Of a DNA stretch of 64,000 nt, positions 25,466 to 34,829 are shown piece by piece. Source of the stretch: Turicibacter bilis (GTDB lineage: Bacteria > Bacillota_I > Bacilli_A > MOL361 > Turicibacteraceae); contig NZ_CP071249.1 of the NCBI RefSeq assembly GCF_024499055.1, forward strand, positions 2,473,001 through 2,537,000, given 5' to 3'. Made by a program: the position numbers and the translations under genes. Each line of letters starts with the position of its first letter. The first letter of the stretch is position 1. Under the pieces are notes generated by a model that worked only from the letters and a program-made list of their open reading frames with translations, was not told the DNA's origin and searched no databases.

Positions 25466-25509
25466 ATAAAAAGAGAAGTCATATCTAATTTGTTAGATGA
25501 CTTCTCTTT
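25466..25509 (-). terminator. Intrinsic terminator of the MetE-like gene
   Basis: Stem AAAGAGAAGTC/GACTTCTCTTT with inner ATCTAA/TTAGAT pairing, followed on the minus strand by TTTTTATG. It lies 24 bases beyond the stop codon of the minus-strand gene. Confidence 0.88.
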
Positions 25510-25532
25510 AAAAAGTTTTTATTTAGGAAGGG

Positions 25533-26663
25533 TTATCCCCATACTTCTTCTGCAATTTCTCTTACTAAGTTAATTTTTTTCCATTGTTCTTCTTCAGTTA
25601 AAATATTACCTTCTTCCGTTGAAGCAAATCCACATTGAGTACTTAAGCATAATCTTTCTAATGGAACGTATTGTGATGCTTCTTTGATTCGGGCAATAAT
25701 TGTTGATTTATCTTCAGGTGTTGGATATTTAGATGTAATTAGACCAAGAACAACAAGTTTTTCTTCTGATACTTCTTTTAATGGTCTAAAATCTCCAGAA
25801 CGATCATCGTCAAACTCTAGGTAATATCCATGCACGTTTTCTTTTCCGAATAATGTTTTTGATACTGGTTCGTATCCCCCGCTACTTGCCCATGTTGAGT
25901 GGTAGTTTCCGCGACAGACATGTGTTGTTACTACAAGGTCAGCTGGTAAATCTGCAATCGCCTCATTGTTTAATTTTAAGTAAAGTTTTTGTAATTGTTC
26001 TAAACCACCTGCAGCATCTGCAAAATATTTTGCGAAATTGCTATCACAAAGCATTCCCCATGTACAGTCATCTAATTGTAGATGACGGCATCCTTCGTTA
26101 TATAATGCAAGAATAAAGTCATGGTAAGCTTGTGTTAAATCAGCATAAAGTTCCTCACGATTTGGATAAATACGATTAAGATGCTCTTCATTATCTGCTC
26201 GAACTAACTCGGCAAAAAATTGTGAAGGGGCAGGAATTGTTTGTCTAACAAGTGCACGATTACCAACTACTTCTTTTAAAAATTTAAAATGGTGGATGAA
26301 TGGATGAGCTGTAAATTTTATTTTACCGCAAACTCTTGCAGAGTCAGGACGAGTTTCTTCATCATGGAAGATGTATCCTTGGTCCATTGTGTTATGCTCG
26401 ATTCCATCAAATCCCCACATGAAATCAAGATGCCAATAGCTACGTCGGAACTCCCCGTCTGTTACTGATTTTAATCCCGCTTCAAGTTGTTTTTCCACTA
26501 AGTTACGAATACAAGCATCTTCAACTTCTGTAAGTTGTGCTGCACTAATCTCATTTTTTGCAAAAGCTTCACGCGCTGATTTTAACGCTTGTGGACGAAG
26601 AAAGCTCCCTACAATATCATATCGAAATGGTGCATGTTTTCTTTGTGTTAATGTATTACTCAT
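25533..26663 (-). CDS. MetE-like cobalamin-independent methyltransferase (YxjG/YxjH family)
   Basis: The 376-residue single-domain protein matches the C-terminal catalytic half of MetE. The zinc ligands are visible as His-x-Cys in VVTTHVCRGNY, a Glu in YYLEFDDDRSGDF, and Cys in LSTQCGFAST; the substrate block VTDGEFRRSYWHLDF is also present. YxjG/YxjH-type enzymes transfer a methyl group to homocysteine or a related thiol in the cytoplasm, in methionine formation or salvage. AAGGGGG lies 7 bases before the ATG. The next gene upstream on the same strand encodes a LysR regulator that may control it, although S-box or T-box leaders were not seen. Exact methyl donor is uncertain. Confidence 0.88.
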   Translation of the reverse strand: MSNTLTQRKHAPFRYDIVGSFLRPQALKSAREAFAKNEISAAQLTEVEDACIRNLVEKQLEAGLKSVTDGEFRRSYWHLDFMWGFDGIEHNTMDQGYIFHDEETRPDSARVCGKIKFTAHPFIHHFKFLKEVVGNRALVRQTIPAPSQFFAELVRADNEEHLNRIYPNREELYADLTQAYHDFILALYNEGCRHLQLDDCTWGMLCDSNFAKYFADAAGGLEQLQKLYLKLNNEAIADLPADLVVTTHVCRGNYHSTWASSGGYEPVSKTLFGKENVHGYYLEFDDDRSGDFRPLKEVSEEKLVVLGLITSKYPTPEDKSTIIARIKEASQYVPLERLCLSTQCGFASTEEGNILTEEEQWKKINLVREIAEEVWG

Positions 26664-26759
26664 ATCTTATCCCCCTTGTGATTTGTTATGAGATTACTTT
26701 ATCACGAAAGGTTAGTTATGTGTTAATACTAATAAATAATGGTAACACATAGATAAAAA

Positions 26760-27677
26760 CTATACCAAAGATTGATAATGTGCAATGTACAGGCGTAAAT
26801 GTTCTAAATATCGTTCACTCATTTCACTTAACGGATGATCCGTTGGATGGATATATCCAATCTCCATCATTTCATCGCTTTGAAGTGGAATGGATACAAT
26901 TTCTGTTCCATTTAAGTCACTACTTAAAATACCCGAAGAAATCGTATAACCATTTAACCCGATTAACAGATTAAATAAAGTAGCCCGATCAGAGACGATG
27001 ATATTTTTAGGACTTTCTATCGTACTGTGTAGCTCCTCAGAAAAATAGAATGAATTATTGATTCCCTGTTCATAGGTAAGTCGTGGGAATTCTTTTAAGT
27101 CTTCTAACATCACTTTTTTACGCGTTGCAAGAGGGTTGTTTCGACTGACAAACACATGTGGTTTTGCTGTGAAAAGAGGCACAAATTGCATCTCATCGTT
27201 TTGTAAAATTCGTTGAATCACCTCACGGTTAAAATGGCTTAAAAAAATAATTCCTAGCTCACTTCTTTTCGTACGGACATCTTCGATAATATCAAAGGTC
27301 CGTGATTCGCGTAGCGAAAATTCATATTTATTTTCTCCATATTCTTTAACTAACGCAACGAAAGCATTCACGACAAAGGCATAGTGCTGTGAAGAGATAG
27401 CAAATACTCGTCGCACAGGTGTTTTTAACTTATATTGTTGTTCTAACAATTCCGCCTGCTCAACGACTTGCCTTGCATAAGAGAGAAATTTAATACCATC
27501 TTCTGATAAATATACCCCCCGATTATTTCGATAGAAAATAGTAATTCCCATTTCTTTTTCTAAATCGGCAATTGCTTTTGAAAGGCTCGGTTGTGTAATA
27601 TATAGCTTTTGTGCAGCCGAGCTAATTGAACCCGATTGCACCACTTGAATAATATATTTTAACTGTTGTAAAGTCAT
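26760..27677 (-). CDS. LysR-family transcriptional regulator
   Basis: The 305-residue protein begins with the LysR helix-turn-helix (MTLQQLKYIIQVVQSGSISS followed by AAQKLYITQPSLSKAIADLE, residues 1-60), a linker helix, and a periplasmic-binding-like effector domain (about 90-295). It is encoded 96 bp upstream of the MetE-like methyltransferase on the same strand, so the two are likely linked in sulfur amino acid control. CysB/MetR-type function is inferred from position only. GGGAG stands upstream of the ATG. Confidence 0.92.
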   Translation of the reverse strand: MTLQQLKYIIQVVQSGSISSAAQKLYITQPSLSKAIADLEKEMGITIFYRNNRGVYLSEDGIKFLSYARQVVEQAELLEQQYKLKTPVRRVFAISSQHYAFVVNAFVALVKEYGENKYEFSLRESRTFDIIEDVRTKRSELGIIFLSHFNREVIQRILQNDEMQFVPLFTAKPHVFVSRNNPLATRKKVMLEDLKEFPRLTYEQGINNSFYFSEELHSTIESPKNIIVSDRATLFNLLIGLNGYTISSGILSSDLNGTEIVSIPLQSDEMMEIGYIHPTDHPLSEMSERYLEHLRLYIAHYQSLV

Positions 27678-27924
27678 ATCTTTTCTCCCAATCCAAATTT
27701 CAGTTACTATATTTTACCATATAACATTTATGCCGCCAATTCACTGTCAAATGATGAAGTATTTTATAGATGAAAAGATAATACAATATCATAAGTGATT
27801 TGAGTGACTGCTTATATAAAAGTTTTTGCTGTTAACTGATAGTTGATTTTATCAATGAAAGTCTACATTTACTCTATTGAGAATATAAGGTAATAGGTTT
27901 ACAATAAACCTATGAGGTGATCCG

Positions 27925-29013
27925 ATGAAAGGAATTAATATTGCTAAGATGATTGCAACGAAACGAAAAGAAAAGAAGATAACGCAAGATGAATTAGCAA
28001 AATATTTAGGTGTTTCTAAAGCGGCAATCTCTAAATGGGAAACCGGTCAGAGTTATCCGGATATTACATTTTTACCGATTTTAGCCTCATATTTTAATGT
28101 CAGTATTGATGAGTTAATAGGTTATGAGCCTCAAATGATGAAGGAGGAGATTAAATCTTTGTATCAACGACTTTGTCATGATTTTACGACTCGACCATTT
28201 AATGACGTCATTGAGGAATGTCAGGATATCATTCGAAAGTATTATTCGTGTTTTCCTTTATTATTTCAAATGGGCGTTTTAATCATTAATCATAGTATGT
28301 TAGATTCTAATCAAACACAAAAATTAAATGAGCAAGCTAAATCGTTATTTGAACGGGTGAAGTTAAATAGTGAGGATGTTGATTTGGCGAAGCAGGCGCA
28401 AATGCTTGAGGCGTATTGTTGCTTGCTGTTAAATGAGCCACAAGAAGCTTTAGTGTTATTAGAAGGAAGCCAAAAACCTCAACTATCAGGGGAAGTGTTA
28501 CAGGCAACAGCCTATCAAATGCTTGGACAACTAGACGAGGCTAAATCGGCTTTACAAATTTCTCTGTTTAAAAGTTTAATTTCGATTGTCGAAGCTTTTC
28601 CAATGTTATTGTCATTAGGTGGAGCGGATCAATTTGAAGAGACAGTTTCAAGATTTATGAAGGTAGAAGAAGCTTTTGAATTGCGGAAGTTAAATCCTTA
28701 TGTTGTTATGCCCATTTTATTAGTGGTAGCACAAGGGTATGTCCAACTTGGAAAAGTGGAAAAGGCACTTGATTACTTAGATGATTATTCAAAGTTATGT
28801 ACCTATGATTTTTATCCTCTTAAATTTAGAGGCACGCCTTTTTTTGATGTGATTGAAGATTGGTATGAAACATTTGATCTTGGAAATATTGTGCCTCGTG
28901 ATGAAGTGTTAATAAAAAAAAGCATGAAAGATGCATTATTACAAAATCCAGTCTTCACGGTATTGCATGAAAATGAACGCTTTATCCATTTAGTAAATCG
29001 ATTAGGAGAGTGA
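27925..29013 (+). CDS. XRE-family regulator with C-terminal TPR-like helices
   Basis: The 362-residue protein has an XRE helix-turn-helix at residues 5-65 (KEKKITQDELAKYLGVSKAA followed by ISKWETGQSYPDI). A long helical region follows with repeats like those of tetratricopeptide proteins (for example LLEGSQKPQLSGEVLQATAY, YVQLGKVEKALDYL). Such proteins resemble Rgg/PlcR-like or generic peptide-sensing regulators, but no cognate peptide gene is seen. The gene is followed after 6 bases by a UPF0145 gene, so they form an operon. GAGGTGA precedes the ATG. Confidence 0.88.
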   Translation: MKGINIAKMIATKRKEKKITQDELAKYLGVSKAAISKWETGQSYPDITFLPILASYFNVSIDELIGYEPQMMKEEIKSLYQRLCHDFTTRPFNDVIEECQDIIRKYYSCFPLLFQMGVLIINHSMLDSNQTQKLNEQAKSLFERVKLNSEDVDLAKQAQMLEAYCCLLLNEPQEALVLLEGSQKPQLSGEVLQATAYQMLGQLDEAKSALQISLFKSLISIVEAFPMLLSLGGADQFEETVSRFMKVEEAFELRKLNPYVVMPILLVVAQGYVQLGKVEKALDYLDDYSKLCTYDFYPLKFRGTPFFDVIEDWYETFDLGNIVPRDEVLIKKSMKDALLQNPVFTVLHENERFIHLVNRLGE

Positions 29014-29019
29014 ATATAA

Positions 29020-29337
29020 ATGTTAATTGTAACAACAGAAACTATTGTAGGAAAAGAAATTTTAGAAGTGAAGGGATTAGTACGTGGAAGCACGATTCGT
29101 TCAAAACATTTAGGGAATGATATTGCAGCGGCTTTTAAAAACTTAGCAGGTGGGGAATTAAATAGCTATAACGATATGCTGACAGAAGCGCGTCAAATTG
29201 CGATTGGGCGAATGGTTGAAGATGCTGAGGCAAAAGGAGCAAATGCGATTATTGGGATGCGATTAATGTCATCATCAGTGATGAGTGGAGCAGCAGAAAT
29301 GGTCGCTTACGGAACAGCTGTGGTCATCAATGATTAA
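29020..29337 (+). CDS. UPF0145/YbjQ family protein
   Basis: The 105-residue protein matches the YbjQ family along its whole length: TTETIVGKEILEVKGLVRGS, a central helix, ARQIAIGRMVEDAEAKGANA, and IIGMRLMSSSVMSGAAEMVA. The fold assembles as a pentamer and is sometimes annotated as heavy-metal binding, without proof of function. It is translated right after the XRE gene, with TAGGAGAG spanning the junction. Confidence 0.93.
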   Translation: MLIVTTETIVGKEILEVKGLVRGSTIRSKHLGNDIAAAFKNLAGGELNSYNDMLTEARQIAIGRMVEDAEAKGANAIIGMRLMSSSVMSGAAEMVAYGTAVVIND

Positions 29338-29458
29338 ATTGATTATTGGGTGGTATGTCATTAATCTCATTTTCTTTATTATCTTTTTTAGTATTAAGGT
29401 TATCGAACGTAAAAAAGAGAAACGAGAAGAACAGAAGAAAGATTATCGAGAATATTAA
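29330..29458 (+). CDS. Small single-span membrane protein, 42 residues
   Basis: A short frame overlaps the UPF0145 stop codon by 8 bp. It encodes MIKLIIGWYVINLIFFIIFF, then a strongly charged tail (VIERKKEKREEQKKDYREY). One membrane span plus a basic cytoplasmic tail is typical of real small membrane proteins. It ends exactly at a strong terminator. No ribosome binding site of its own is seen, so it would rely on translational coupling. Function unknown. Confidence 0.5.
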   Translation: MIKLIIGWYVINLIFFIIFFSIKVIERKKEKREEQKKDYREY

Positions 29459-29486
29459 AAAGCTGAGAACTCTGTCTCAGCTTTTT
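29457..29486 (+). terminator. Intrinsic terminator of the XRE-UPF0145 operon
   Basis: A 12-bp stem, AAAAAGCTGAGA/TCTCAGCTTTTT, with a 6-base loop. Confidence 0.92.
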
Positions 29487-29625
29487 AATATTGGGCGTAT
29501 TTATTGATTTTATTTGTTACTAAAATTATTTCAGTTTAAAAAAAGGAAATTCACTTTTCTAGACGTTAGATATAGTATAACGCATTGTAAGTTTATGGTA
29601 GAATATGACAAGAAAGGGTGAGAAG

Positions 29626-30315
29626 ATGAGAACGAAAACACAAAAAAATTTTCATAAAGAGATGAAGAGGTATGAGAAAAAACGAAAAAAATCTGGTCAG
29701 CAAGATCCATTAAGTTACATTTATAAAGAGAAAAATGATTATATTCCTCCAACAGGAGGGGGGATGAGAATAATCTCTTATTGGTTTATTTTTATGGTTC
29801 GTGTTGCATTTATTATTGGCCTTTTATCTTTCACAGGACTGATAGATCCGATACTTAATCGGTTTAAAAAGGAGGATTTGACTACACCAATTCATGAATC
29901 ATTAATGAATGAACAACAGATCCTTTTTAATTATTTGGATAAGTATGATCACTATATTAACAAGGCACATGAAATTATTGAAAGATATAATGAAGGTAGA
30001 TTAGAGGAAATCGAAATTTATGCTTTACAAAAAGTTTTAATGGAAAGTATTTCATTTACTGAGGAGGCTCAAAATCCACTGTTAGTTAATTTGAATGAAG
30101 CTATTATTATTTATCATGCTAATCTAATTAGTTGGTTAGATACTTTAGTTCATCCTGAGCAAGAAACTATTAATGAATCAATTCTTAAGTTACAAGGGCA
30201 ACAAAGTCAAGTAATGAATGAATTGGTGAAGGTTTTTGATCAGGCAGGAGTTACTTATCATTATAATGAAGATTTTAGTATTAGTTATCAACGGATGAGT
30301 ACTAAGGTGGAATAA
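29626..30315 (+). CDS. Single-span membrane protein, unknown function
   Basis: The product has 229 residues from the ATG at 29626 (AAAGGGTGAG upstream). A very basic N-terminal segment (KTQKNFHKEMKRYEKKRKKS) precedes a Pro/Gly-rich motif (YIPPTGGGMR) and one membrane span (about residues 54-76). The C-terminal part (about 90-229) is helical, acidic and probably outside the cell. No known domain. It is the first gene of a three-gene set with 30333 and 30621. Interaction of the basic tail with nucleic acid or membrane lipids is possible but unproven. Confidence 0.65.
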   Translation: MRTKTQKNFHKEMKRYEKKRKKSGQQDPLSYIYKEKNDYIPPTGGGMRIISYWFIFMVRVAFIIGLLSFTGLIDPILNRFKKEDLTTPIHESLMNEQQILFNYLDKYDHYINKAHEIIERYNEGRLEEIEIYALQKVLMESISFTEEAQNPLLVNLNEAIIIYHANLISWLDTLVHPEQETINESILKLQGQQSQVMNELVKVFDQAGVTYHYNEDFSISYQRMSTKVE

Positions 30316-30332
30316 AGAGGAGGAATCAGAAG

Positions 30333-30572
30333 ATGCATTTAACACCTCAAGAGATGAAGAAGTATGAACAGGCTCTTGAACGTCAACGGAAAGAGATTTG
30401 GGAGAAATCTAAAAAAAATCGTTATAAGAAGACATGGTATTATTCTCCGCCATTTTATCAAAGGCTAGGTTATAGGGGACGTAACTGGTGGCGTTTAAAT
30501 CGAAAGTGGATTGAGTTATTGGCCAGTATAATTGTTGGAATTAGTCTTTATTATTTAGCGATCATTGAATAA
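30333..30572 (+). CDS. Small basic membrane protein, unknown function
   Basis: The 79-residue protein has an amphipathic, Lys/Arg/Glu-rich first half (QALERQRKEIWEKSKKNRYK), a Trp/Tyr/Arg-rich middle (YYSPPFYQRLGYRGRNWWRL) and a C-terminal membrane span (about 59-77). AGAGGAGG lies 8 bases before the ATG. It follows the previous gene by 17 bp and probably shares its transcript. No family recognised. Confidence 0.6.
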   Translation: MHLTPQEMKKYEQALERQRKEIWEKSKKNRYKKTWYYSPPFYQRLGYRGRNWWRLNRKWIELLASIIVGISLYYLAIIE

Positions 30573-30620
30573 AGTCTTTTTATTTTCCCACAATAAAGTT
30601 ACTAGAAAGGACGTGGCTTT

Positions 30621-31295
30621 ATGAAGGATTTAAATGAGGGGAAAGTTCAGCAATGGCTAGGTTATATGATGATTGGGTGTTTTTGTTGGATTACTTATTT
30701 TAATTTTCAAGGCTTTTTTAGAGGAATTGTTGACATGTTTGCAGCATTGCCTTTTTGGTGGTTTTTAATCGTTCTTCCTTTATTTGCGATGTCGGTTGTT
30801 TGGTCGATTAGTTTAGGTGAACAGGAGATTAAAGCGTTAGAAGAACAGGTACAAAACAATCAACAAATGATGGCACAACGAGAGCGTTGTTTACGTTTAA
30901 TTCATTATGATGTGCAACAAATTCCACCGCTTCAGTTTGAATATTATTGTGCTGATTTATTACGGTTACTCGGTTATCAGGAAGTAAAGGTGACGAAGTC
31001 CAAAAGAATTAGTGCCCTGACATCTGAGGGGAATCGTGTGTATATTGGGTGTAAGCAAAAAAAGTCAGATGATCTAATTGAACAACATATGCTTGAAAAT
31101 TTTTATTCAGTGATGAGTCATGATAAAGTGAATGAAGGGATATTTATAACCACTTCTTCTTTCTCACAACAGGCCATAGAATGGGTAAAAGAATGTAAGA
31201 TTACGTGTATTGATGGGAATACATTGAGTGAACTAATTTTATTTGCAACTCGTGAAAGCCGAGAACAATTAAAGAAATATAGCTTAAGAGAGTAG
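30621..31295 (+). CDS. Membrane protein with degenerate Mrr-type restriction endonuclease-like domain
   Basis: The 224-residue protein has two N-terminal membrane spans (about residues 12-32 and 45-66), a short coiled coil (about 70-95) and a C-terminal domain of the Mrr/restriction-endonuclease-like fold (about 100-215). The latter shows FEYYCADLLRLLGYQEVKVT, VYIGCKQKK (position of the QxK motif), EGIFITTSSFSQQAIEWVKE and CIDGNTLSELI. The Asp usually found before the central strand is replaced (ALTSEGNRVYIGCK), so nuclease activity is doubtful. AAAGGA precedes the ATG. It ends a three-gene set of membrane proteins and overlaps the convergent AraC gene by 12 bp. Confidence 0.7.
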   Translation: MKDLNEGKVQQWLGYMMIGCFCWITYFNFQGFFRGIVDMFAALPFWWFLIVLPLFAMSVVWSISLGEQEIKALEEQVQNNQQMMAQRERCLRLIHYDVQQIPPLQFEYYCADLLRLLGYQEVKVTKSKRISALTSEGNRVYIGCKQKKSDDLIEQHMLENFYSVMSHDKVNEGIFITTSSFSQQAIEWVKECKITCIDGNTLSELILFATRESREQLKKYSLRE

Positions 31296-32420
31296 TTTGT
31301 ATCGATTTCGGTAAACTTTTGGTGTCATTCCAGTAACCTTTTTAAATGATTTTGTAAAGTAACTCTGATCACTAAAGTGAAGAAGATTTGAAATTTCAAG
31401 AAGTGTATGATTTGATCCAATTAAAAGTCGTTTGGCTTCTTCAATTTTTTCTTGCGTAATAAATTCGCTAATAGTCAAATTCATTTCCTTTTTAAATAAT
31501 CGTGAAAGATAACTTGGACTGAAGTGTAAAGCCTCACAAATATCGTTTAATGAAATATTATTATAAAGATTTTTAGTAATATAAAAGATAGTATCTGAAA
31601 CTGGACGAGAGGTTTCAGTCGTATTAATTTGGTTTATTCGCGAAGTTAAGTCAATTAAACAGGTCATTTTTAATTGATTGAGTTGATGAATATCCGTTGT
31701 TTTTTGTATTTTTTCTAAGTAATAAGTATTAATTTTATAAGCTAAGGCAGTAGGTAACCCTCCCGTCATCGCAGCACGAGAAGCAAGAATGAGTAAGGTG
31801 ATTACCATCGTTTGCATGGTTTGAATTGGGTCTTCGTTAAGATGATTAATTGCTGCTTCGGTCGGTGTAAGTTTATCAATAATTTTTATTAACTCCGCTG
31901 TATTTCCATGCTTTACATAAGAAAGTAGTTCGCGTTCGTAATGTAGCGGGACGAAAGGTTCATGAATTTGGTCATCGATTCGAATATGAGTAAAGTCACT
32001 TTGAAGTTTATTTTCCATTTGCTCAATTAGCTGTTCATCATAAAAGTTTTCTTTAAGAACTTCTTCAAAAGTTAGCGGTTCATGATAAATTAAATTATGA
32101 ATGAGCATCGCTTGATGAATCAATTGATTGAGTGATATTTTTTTATAGCTAATAGGCCCAACGATGAATGTTCCAATCAGTTCACTTTCCTTTATATAGC
32201 TTATAAACATGTAAATTTCATCTAATGAATAAAGTTTAATTTGTGGAGTGGTATATATCTTAGTTAAATCAAGCTGATTAAGAACATAATCATCGATTAT
32301 AAGATCTGAAAAAAGATTTTCTTGTTTACAATTTAGAATGGAAATTGGTAAGTTAGAGGTTTGTTCAATGAGATTTTTAATGTAAGCGATTCGGTTTAAT
32401 TCTGTGTCAAAATGAGTCAT
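31284..32420 (-). CDS. AraC-family transcriptional regulator
   Basis: The 378-residue protein has two AraC helix-turn-helix motifs at its C-terminus (about residues 280-376: NISLNDICEALHFSPSYLSR and LEISNLLHFSDQSYFTKSFK, followed by KVTGMTPKVYRNRY). The long N-terminal region (1-265) resembles the helical sensor part of YSIRK-type or similar Firmicutes AraC proteins rather than a cupin. AGGAGG lies just before the ATG. It is divergent from a MATE efflux gene, which it may control. Its last 12 bases overlap the end of the convergent gene. Confidence 0.88.
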   Translation of the reverse strand: MTHFDTELNRIAYIKNLIEQTSNLPISILNCKQENLFSDLIIDDYVLNQLDLTKIYTTPQIKLYSLDEIYMFISYIKESELIGTFIVGPISYKKISLNQLIHQAMLIHNLIYHEPLTFEEVLKENFYDEQLIEQMENKLQSDFTHIRIDDQIHEPFVPLHYERELLSYVKHGNTAELIKIIDKLTPTEAAINHLNEDPIQTMQTMVITLLILASRAAMTGGLPTALAYKINTYYLEKIQKTTDIHQLNQLKMTCLIDLTSRINQINTTETSRPVSDTIFYITKNLYNNISLNDICEALHFSPSYLSRLFKKEMNLTISEFITQEKIEEAKRLLIGSNHTLLEISNLLHFSDQSYFTKSFKKVTGMTPKVYRNRYKLLS

Positions 32421-32594
32421 ACTTTAACCTCCTGATGTCAAAATTTTTATAAAAAAGTCATTATAATACTAAAAATGTTTAAGGATACATGATAATATTA
32501 TTCAGGTTCAAATGCAAGTCATTTGGCTTTTTTTATGACAATTAATCATATTGAATATTTTGATGAGGAGTATTAAGATAGGGAGGTTATATAG

Positions 32595-33941
32595 ATGATG
32601 CAAGATAATATCTTAGGAACTGAAAAGATTTCTAAGTTATTTATTAAATTCTCGATTCCAGCGATTTTATCATTAACGATTGCTGGGGTTCAAACAATGG
32701 TTGATGGGATTTTCTTAGGAAACTTTGTTGGAACGAATGCGATGGCTAGTGTTAATATTGCAGCGCCATTTATGCAGTTAATGATTGGGATGAACTTAAT
32801 CATTGGAATTGGTGGGGCAAGTTATATTGGGCGTAGTTTAGGTGAAGGTCAAGTTAAACGCGCGCAAGATATTTTTAAATCTGCCTGCCTGTTCATGATT
32901 GGTTTATCAATTGTGATTTTAGTTTTAGGATTTACATTTAGTCATCAATTAGCATCATTTTTAGGTGCAAATGATGTGTTGCTTGCTGATTCATCAACGT
33001 ATATTAAGATTTTAGCGTTATTTGCTCCATTTATCGGACTTTCGTTTATTTTAGGGGTATTTGTTCGTTGTATTGGAAAGCCGAATGTTTATTTAATCAG
33101 TTCAGTTGCAAGTCTATTTGCAAATATTATCTTAAATTATGTGTTGATTAAGCAGTTAAAGTTAGGGATTGTTGGGGCACCGATTGCAACAGGATTATCG
33201 TTCACAACATCATTCTTAATTGCGGCTATTCCATTTATTAAGAAGAGTGCTGTGTTAAATTTCTTTACAGGGAAATTCAACTGGAAGTTAACAGGACAGT
33301 TATTATATAATGGGTCGTCGGAAGGCGTATCATCATTAGCAGCGGCTATTTCAACCTTTGTGTTTAATATGGCGTTTATGAGAATTGCTGGAGAAGTTGG
33401 AGTTTCGGCGTTTACAGCGATTGGTTACATTTCATTATTCGCGTCATTAATTGTGTGTGGAGTTTCAGCAGGAATTGGTCCAGTTATTTCTTATAACTAC
33501 GGTGCGCAGCTACATGATCGTGTGAAGCAAATGATGAATATTTCTTGTAAGATGGCTATGATCATGGGGACATCTTTAGTCGTACTAATCTTCTTATTCG
33601 GGAAGTATTTAATTATGATGTTCGTGAGTGATAATGAAGCTGTATTAGATTTAGCATTACACGGTTCGAAAATTTATGCCTTTACGTTCTTCTTTAATGG
33701 ATTGAACATTTTATTCTCAGGGTATTTTACGTCAATTGGTGATGCGTTATCGTCTATTATTGTGGCTGTTTGTCGCGGTATGATTTTCATTTTATTAGGA
33801 ATTAGCATCTTACCACAATTCATAGGAATTAGTGGGGTATGGATGACGGTTCCAGTTGCAGAAGTCTTAACATTATTAGTCGTTATCTTCTTATTTAAAA
33901 AAGGAAATCTAAAAAAAGCTCCTGAGTTAGTAGAAGCTTAG
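32595..33941 (+). CDS. MATE-family efflux transporter
   Basis: This 448-residue integral membrane protein has 12 predicted spans in two six-helix halves. The MatE signatures are present (FSIPAILSLTIAGVQTMVDG, then FLGNFVGTNAMASVNIAAPF; second half NGSSEGVSSLAAAISTFVFN). It would export drugs or cationic compounds using a Na+ or H+ gradient. GGGAGG lies 9 bases upstream of the ATG. A divergent AraC gene and a bidirectional terminator frame it. Confidence 0.93.
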   Translation: MMQDNILGTEKISKLFIKFSIPAILSLTIAGVQTMVDGIFLGNFVGTNAMASVNIAAPFMQLMIGMNLIIGIGGASYIGRSLGEGQVKRAQDIFKSACLFMIGLSIVILVLGFTFSHQLASFLGANDVLLADSSTYIKILALFAPFIGLSFILGVFVRCIGKPNVYLISSVASLFANIILNYVLIKQLKLGIVGAPIATGLSFTTSFLIAAIPFIKKSAVLNFFTGKFNWKLTGQLLYNGSSEGVSSLAAAISTFVFNMAFMRIAGEVGVSAFTAIGYISLFASLIVCGVSAGIGPVISYNYGAQLHDRVKQMMNISCKMAMIMGTSLVVLIFLFGKYLIMMFVSDNEAVLDLALHGSKIYAFTFFFNGLNILFSGYFTSIGDALSSIIVAVCRGMIFILLGISILPQFIGISGVWMTVPVAEVLTLLVVIFLFKKGNLKKAPELVEA

Positions 33942-33946
33942 TAATC

Positions 33947-33982
33947 AAAAACCTCGTAGATTTTAGTCTACGAGGTTTTTTT
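33947..33982. terminator. Bidirectional terminator between MATE and AraC genes
   Basis: A 13-bp stem, AAAACCTCGTAGA/TCTACGAGGTTTT, with a 6-base loop; its right half contains the last codons of the convergent AraC gene. Confidence 0.9.
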
Positions 33983-34829
33983 GTTGTTCATTTCGATATT
34001 GTGAAGGACTCATCCCTTTATGTTTGCGAAAAATCTTTGAAAAGGCAAAGGGATCATTATAGCCCACTCCTTTAGCAACATTAGTAATTGATAAGTTTGT
34101 TTTCCTTAGAAGGTCACAGGCTATATTGAGGCGGAAATCCAATAGGTATTCTTGAGGTGAAGTATTAAGCTTTTCTTTAAATATGTTTGTCAAATAGCTT
34201 CTGTTAATTCCAACAAACTCGGCAATATCAGCGACTTTAATTGGATTGGAGTAATTACTATGGATATATTGAATTGATTCTTCTAAATAAATTTCACTTC
34301 CTTTTGTTTTGTAATGAAGTGTAGATTGATGATTGCTTTCGGCTAGGCAAGATAAAAATTGGTACGTTAGTCCTTGAAGTTGTAGTTCATTGGCATAATT
34401 ATAATTATTGAGTTCTAACATTTGAAAGACATAGCTTGTGAGTCGTTCAGCGTCTTCAAAACTAAAGATTAAATTTTTTTCATGGAGGTTAGCATAATTC
34501 AAATAGTGATCTGCTTTCACCCCATTTACTGCAATCCAAATATATTTCCATGGCTTTTCTTTGTCAGCTTCGTAATAGGTAATATCTCCTGGTAAGATTA
34601 AAAAACCTTCATTTTTCTTTAAATGATAAATGTGATTATTAACGTGATAAGTTCCCTCACCATCAAGAATGTAATGAATGAGATATTCAGCACGAACAGC
34701 AGGTCCATAACTATACCCTGGATGACACTGTTCAAGTCCGCAATAACATAAAAATAAATCTAATGAATTTTTTTTTAATGGCTCTAAGTAGGTTACATTT
34801 TCTTCTTTAATGTATTTTAAATTATCCAT
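33963..34829 (-). CDS. AraC-family regulator of the alpha-galactoside operon (MsmR/RafR-like)
   Basis: The 288-residue protein has an N-terminal cupin sugar-binding domain (about residues 15-150, including AEYLIHYILDGEGTYHVNNH and GFLILPGDITYYEAD) and two C-terminal helix-turn-helix motifs (NPIKVADIAEFVGINRSYLT and LSITNVAKGVGYNDPFAFSK). This is the MsmR/RafR architecture. It is divergent from an alpha-galactoside ABC importer and alpha-galactosidase, so it probably activates them when melibiose, raffinose or stachyose is present. The importer promoter lacks a -35 box and has direct repeats upstream, consistent with activation. GGGGGG precedes the ATG. Confidence 0.9.
   Translation of the reverse strand: MDNLKYIKEENVTYLEPLKKNSLDLFLCYCGLEQCHPGYSYGPAVRAEYLIHYILDGEGTYHVNNHIYHLKKNEGFLILPGDITYYEADKEKPWKYIWIAVNGVKADHYLNYANLHEKNLIFSFEDAERLTSYVFQMLELNNYNYANELQLQGLTYQFLSCLAESNHQSTLHYKTKGSEIYLEESIQYIHSNYSNPIKVADIAEFVGINRSYLTNIFKEKLNTSPQEYLLDFRLNIACDLLRKTNLSITNVAKGVGYNDPFAFSKIFRKHKGMSPSQYRNEQQKNLVD

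Noticed and set aside
26664..26759. An S-box or T-box leader before the MetE-like gene
   Set aside because: The spacer is under 100 bases and shows no terminator hairpin or conserved leader motif.
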